A DNA stretch of 64,000 bases. Source: Acanthosoma haemorrhoidale (Eukaryota; Arthropoda; Insecta; Hemiptera; Acanthosomatidae). The position numbers were made by a program, and so were the translations under genes. Position 1 is the stretch's first letter; every line of letters begins with the position of its first letter. The stretch spans positions 107,552,638-107,616,637 of the forward strand of contig OV884014.1 in assembly GCA_930367205.1 (NCBI GenBank), written 5' to 3'. The notes beneath the pieces were generated by a model. That model searched no databases. It was given only the letters and a program-made list of their open reading frames with translations, and was not told the DNA's origin. This document shows positions 62,201 through 64,000 of this stretch, one piece after another.

Positions 62201-63155
62201 AGTATGTTTTGTTTTTTCTATTTAAGTCATCATAGTAGTATATTTATCAAAATATGCATTTATTTTTTCCTAAAAATATATGAAACAATTGAAAGATATT
62301 TTGTTATTATAGTTTAGTTTCAAACAACATATTAATGAGAATTTCCAGAGTTTAAATTAGACACCATATTCAATGTGTAAAAAATCTATTTTTTTAATCT
62401 CGAGTAATTAATTGATGGCTTTTTTTTTTTTGTGTGGATATAGTATACAATATTTATTAAGTCATGAAAATATCTAAAAGGACCTCAATGTCAAATTGCG
62501 CCTCTCTAGGTGGAATTTTAGATAAGAGCTTATTATCATTAGATATAGGCAGGCTTAACGGCTTAAATAACAAAATTTAGGGATAGCATCCATTTATAAG
62601 ATCAATCCCAATTTTTGTCTTAATTTATTTTTCTTTAAAAAGAAAAAAAGTAGTTTCATACACTGATAATACAGTAATTCATTTTACTTTGTTAATTTTG
62701 AATTATTCTTTGATACAAGCGTTGTGTATTATTAGGCATGTTAACGGAGCGACTTATAGAAAATGGAACTTAAGCTTGCCTCAGATGGCAACACTATACA
62801 GGCTCGCTAACCAGCTGTTGACAGACCTTGTGGACCCAAACTATTTTTACCTCTTCGACCAGAAGTCATTCTTCACAGCAAAAGCCCTTAACATGGCCAT
62901 ACCTGGCGGTCCCAAATTCGAACCCCTCATAAAGGATTCAAACGCCGCGTGAGTATAATAATAAACTATTGATTTTAAGTTTTTTTCTGAATTGTTGCAG
63001 TTTAATTGTTATATTTATTGTTTAATTAGAGATGAGGACTGGAACGAATTCAATGATATTAACAAAATAATAATCCGGCAGCCCGTGAGGACTGAATACA
63101 GGATAGCATTTCCTTACCTTTACAACAACCTTCCACATTATGTTCAACTTTCATG
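59262..63155 (+). CDS. PRPF8: PRPF8 (Prp8), spliceosome core protein, N-terminal part
   Basis: Six coding exons: 59262-59517, 60775-60943, 61020-61184, 61986-62201, 62736-62948 and 63030-63155, all with GT-AG junctions and phases that fit. They encode the first 381 or so residues of a protein that is about 2,300 residues in other animals; the rest runs off the right edge. The conserved part starts near residue 79 (DKLQEKARKWQQLQ) and is almost unmistakable: [80 protein letters not shown] and [23 protein letters not shown]8 is the U5 snRNP scaffold that holds the spliceosome active site. The first 75 or so residues are a Gln/Ala/His-rich tract that differs from the short proline-rich vertebrate start. 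ATG 59262 is the first in the exon, 21 bases after the acceptor. Confidence 0.95.
59640..60060 (+). pseudogene. Possible LINE C-terminal remnant
   Basis: Forward frames read [20 protein letters not shown] and [10 protein letters not shown], recalling the F-RSFL---LW ... P---FK end of LINE proteins. It is heavily decayed and lies in PRPF8 intron 1. Support is weaker than for the other remnants. Confidence 0.4.
60061..60774. other. Rest of PRPF8 intron 1
   Basis: A near-inverted pair, CAGAATATGGTATTTAATCA with AATAACGCTTTC at about 60238 and AAAGGTTATTGGTGATTAAA with TACCATATTG at about 60649, suggests one more miniature foldback element of about 450 bp (60200-60720). No gene was seen. Confidence 0.45.
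61185..61985. other. PRPF8 intron 3, no element recognised
   Basis: About 0.8 kb of AT-rich intron. Nothing beyond short open frames. Confidence 0.5.
62202..62735. other. PRPF8 intron 4, no element recognised
   Basis: About 0.5 kb of AT-rich intron with a T-run near 62420. Nothing else was seen. Confidence 0.5.
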
Positions 63156-63539
63156 GTATGTTTTTTTTTTCATATTTATTGAGTATAATAATGTTATATC
63201 TTTGTATAATAGCCTTAAGGTAAAGTTGATATTAATTATAGGATCAGTTAATATTTACAGTAAGCACTAACATGTTTTGTAAAAACAATAAACTGGAATT
63301 GATTTTAGTCATACAGTGTATTAGAGTGGCTCTTGGTGTTCCGCAGCACTTTTTTTTTTTTTTTCCAAGCCTCTTATATCGATCTACCACTCTTTATACA
63401 TCACTCCCCGAATCGTCTTTGCACAAGCGATTTGGAATTATATATTCCTTTCTAGCATCCGACCTATTGCAAGCTATGTAAAAACTTTCTTTGATATTTC
63501 TTTGTTTCATAATAATAAAAATTGTTAATAATTTACAAA

Positions 63540-64000
63540 TTACACTTATAATTTATTGTATCTCAGGAGGGCCCTTGACAACCAAAATTTACACAAAAAA
63601 AATGACTACGTGTACAGTTTTTGTGTTTTTCACAAATTTTCTGTCAAATGTTTACCTTGCTCTCCATATAAGTACTGTGTTTTGTGAATACAACGCTCCA
63701 AATACAATGGTCTCTTGTAGAATATACAAATCTGATGTATGAGGTGATATGATGGCATGGAATTATACAAGGTAATATAAAGAAATGATGCATTCAAACA
63801 AGTGAATTTAACAGAAGGAAGTATTCTATTAATTGGAACAGCTGAGAGGAACATGAGAGAGGGGAGTGATTGTTGATAGATGCTTGAAAGGGGATGTTGT
63901 GAGATGTTTATAGTTGCTGATGAAGATTTTGTGCAGTTTACGGATGGCCTCTTATTTTTACATATATTCTCCTATTTCAATCACATATATCCTTTATTAC
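63540..64000. repeat. R1 repeat, copy 9, head-to-head halves
   Basis: 63540-63780 is reversed R1 tail and centre: TTGACAACCAAAATTTACAC, then TTTTCTGTCAAATG, then ACGCTCCAAATACAATGG. From about 63780 it switches to forward R1 head sequence: CAAGTGAATTTAACAGAAGG, AATTGGAACAGCTGAGAGGA and CGGATGG. The right part reaches the window edge. It lies in a PRPF8 intron. Confidence 0.7.

Noticed and set aside
63290..63480. Reverse transcriptase GVPQ-like motif (ALGVPQ) after PRPF8 exon 6
   Set aside because: Only six residues agree and the flanks do not read as RT, so I did not call a LINE.

Overview
The window is nuclear DNA from an animal, most likely an insect. It is strongly AT-rich by eye. Its genes have many short exons with GT-AG introns and AATAAA polyadenylation signals, and the introns and intergenic DNA are full of decayed transposons. 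Protein resemblance and the LINE/mariner content fit an insect, possibly a hemipteran, but the species cannot be fixed from sequence alone. There are no bacterial operons, ribosome binding sites or CRISPR arrays, and no integrated virus is evident.

Layout, left to right. (1) 1046-1156: last coding exon of the Obg-like ATPase OLA1 (+). (2) 6215-14175: kintoun/DNAAF2, four coding exons (+). (3) 18178-23822: a THAP-domain gene that appears to be spliced onto nine C2H2 zinc fingers through a GC-AG intron (+). (4) 25736-40107: RTCB, the tRNA-splicing ligase, ten coding exons (+), with one extra base in exon 5. (5) 41999-43246: an intronless ankyrin-repeat gene (-), convergent with RTCB. (6) 48901-57075: a TLC-domain membrane protein of the TLCD1/TLCD2 type, six coding exons (-). 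(7) 59262-63155: the first six coding exons of the spliceosome core protein PRPF8 (+), continuing past the right edge. TLCD and PRPF8 are divergent across about 2.2 kb.

The rest is mostly repeats. An unclassified family (here R1) occurs at nine or more loci in both orientations, and a second family (R2) at three, one of them nested inside an R1 copy. Two tRNA-derived SINE families are present, and non-LTR retrotransposon remnants occur at several sites. Cut-and-paste elements include an internally deleted mariner, a 107-bp mariner miniature, a 220-bp hAT miniature with a perfect 8-bp target duplication, a miniature family with a GGCTTAGGT terminus, and a 2.05-kb element with about 245-bp inverted repeats around a ruined open reading frame.

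The genes are unrelated housekeeping or regulatory genes (ribosome-associated ATPase, dynein-arm assembly, transcription factor, tRNA/XBP1 RNA ligation, membrane lipid, spliceosome) and do not form one pathway. The points most worth checking are the RTCB frameshift, the GC donor followed at once by a stop codon in the THAP gene, the long-TIR transposon, the dense R1 family, and the lone intronless ankyrin gene with a membrane segment.
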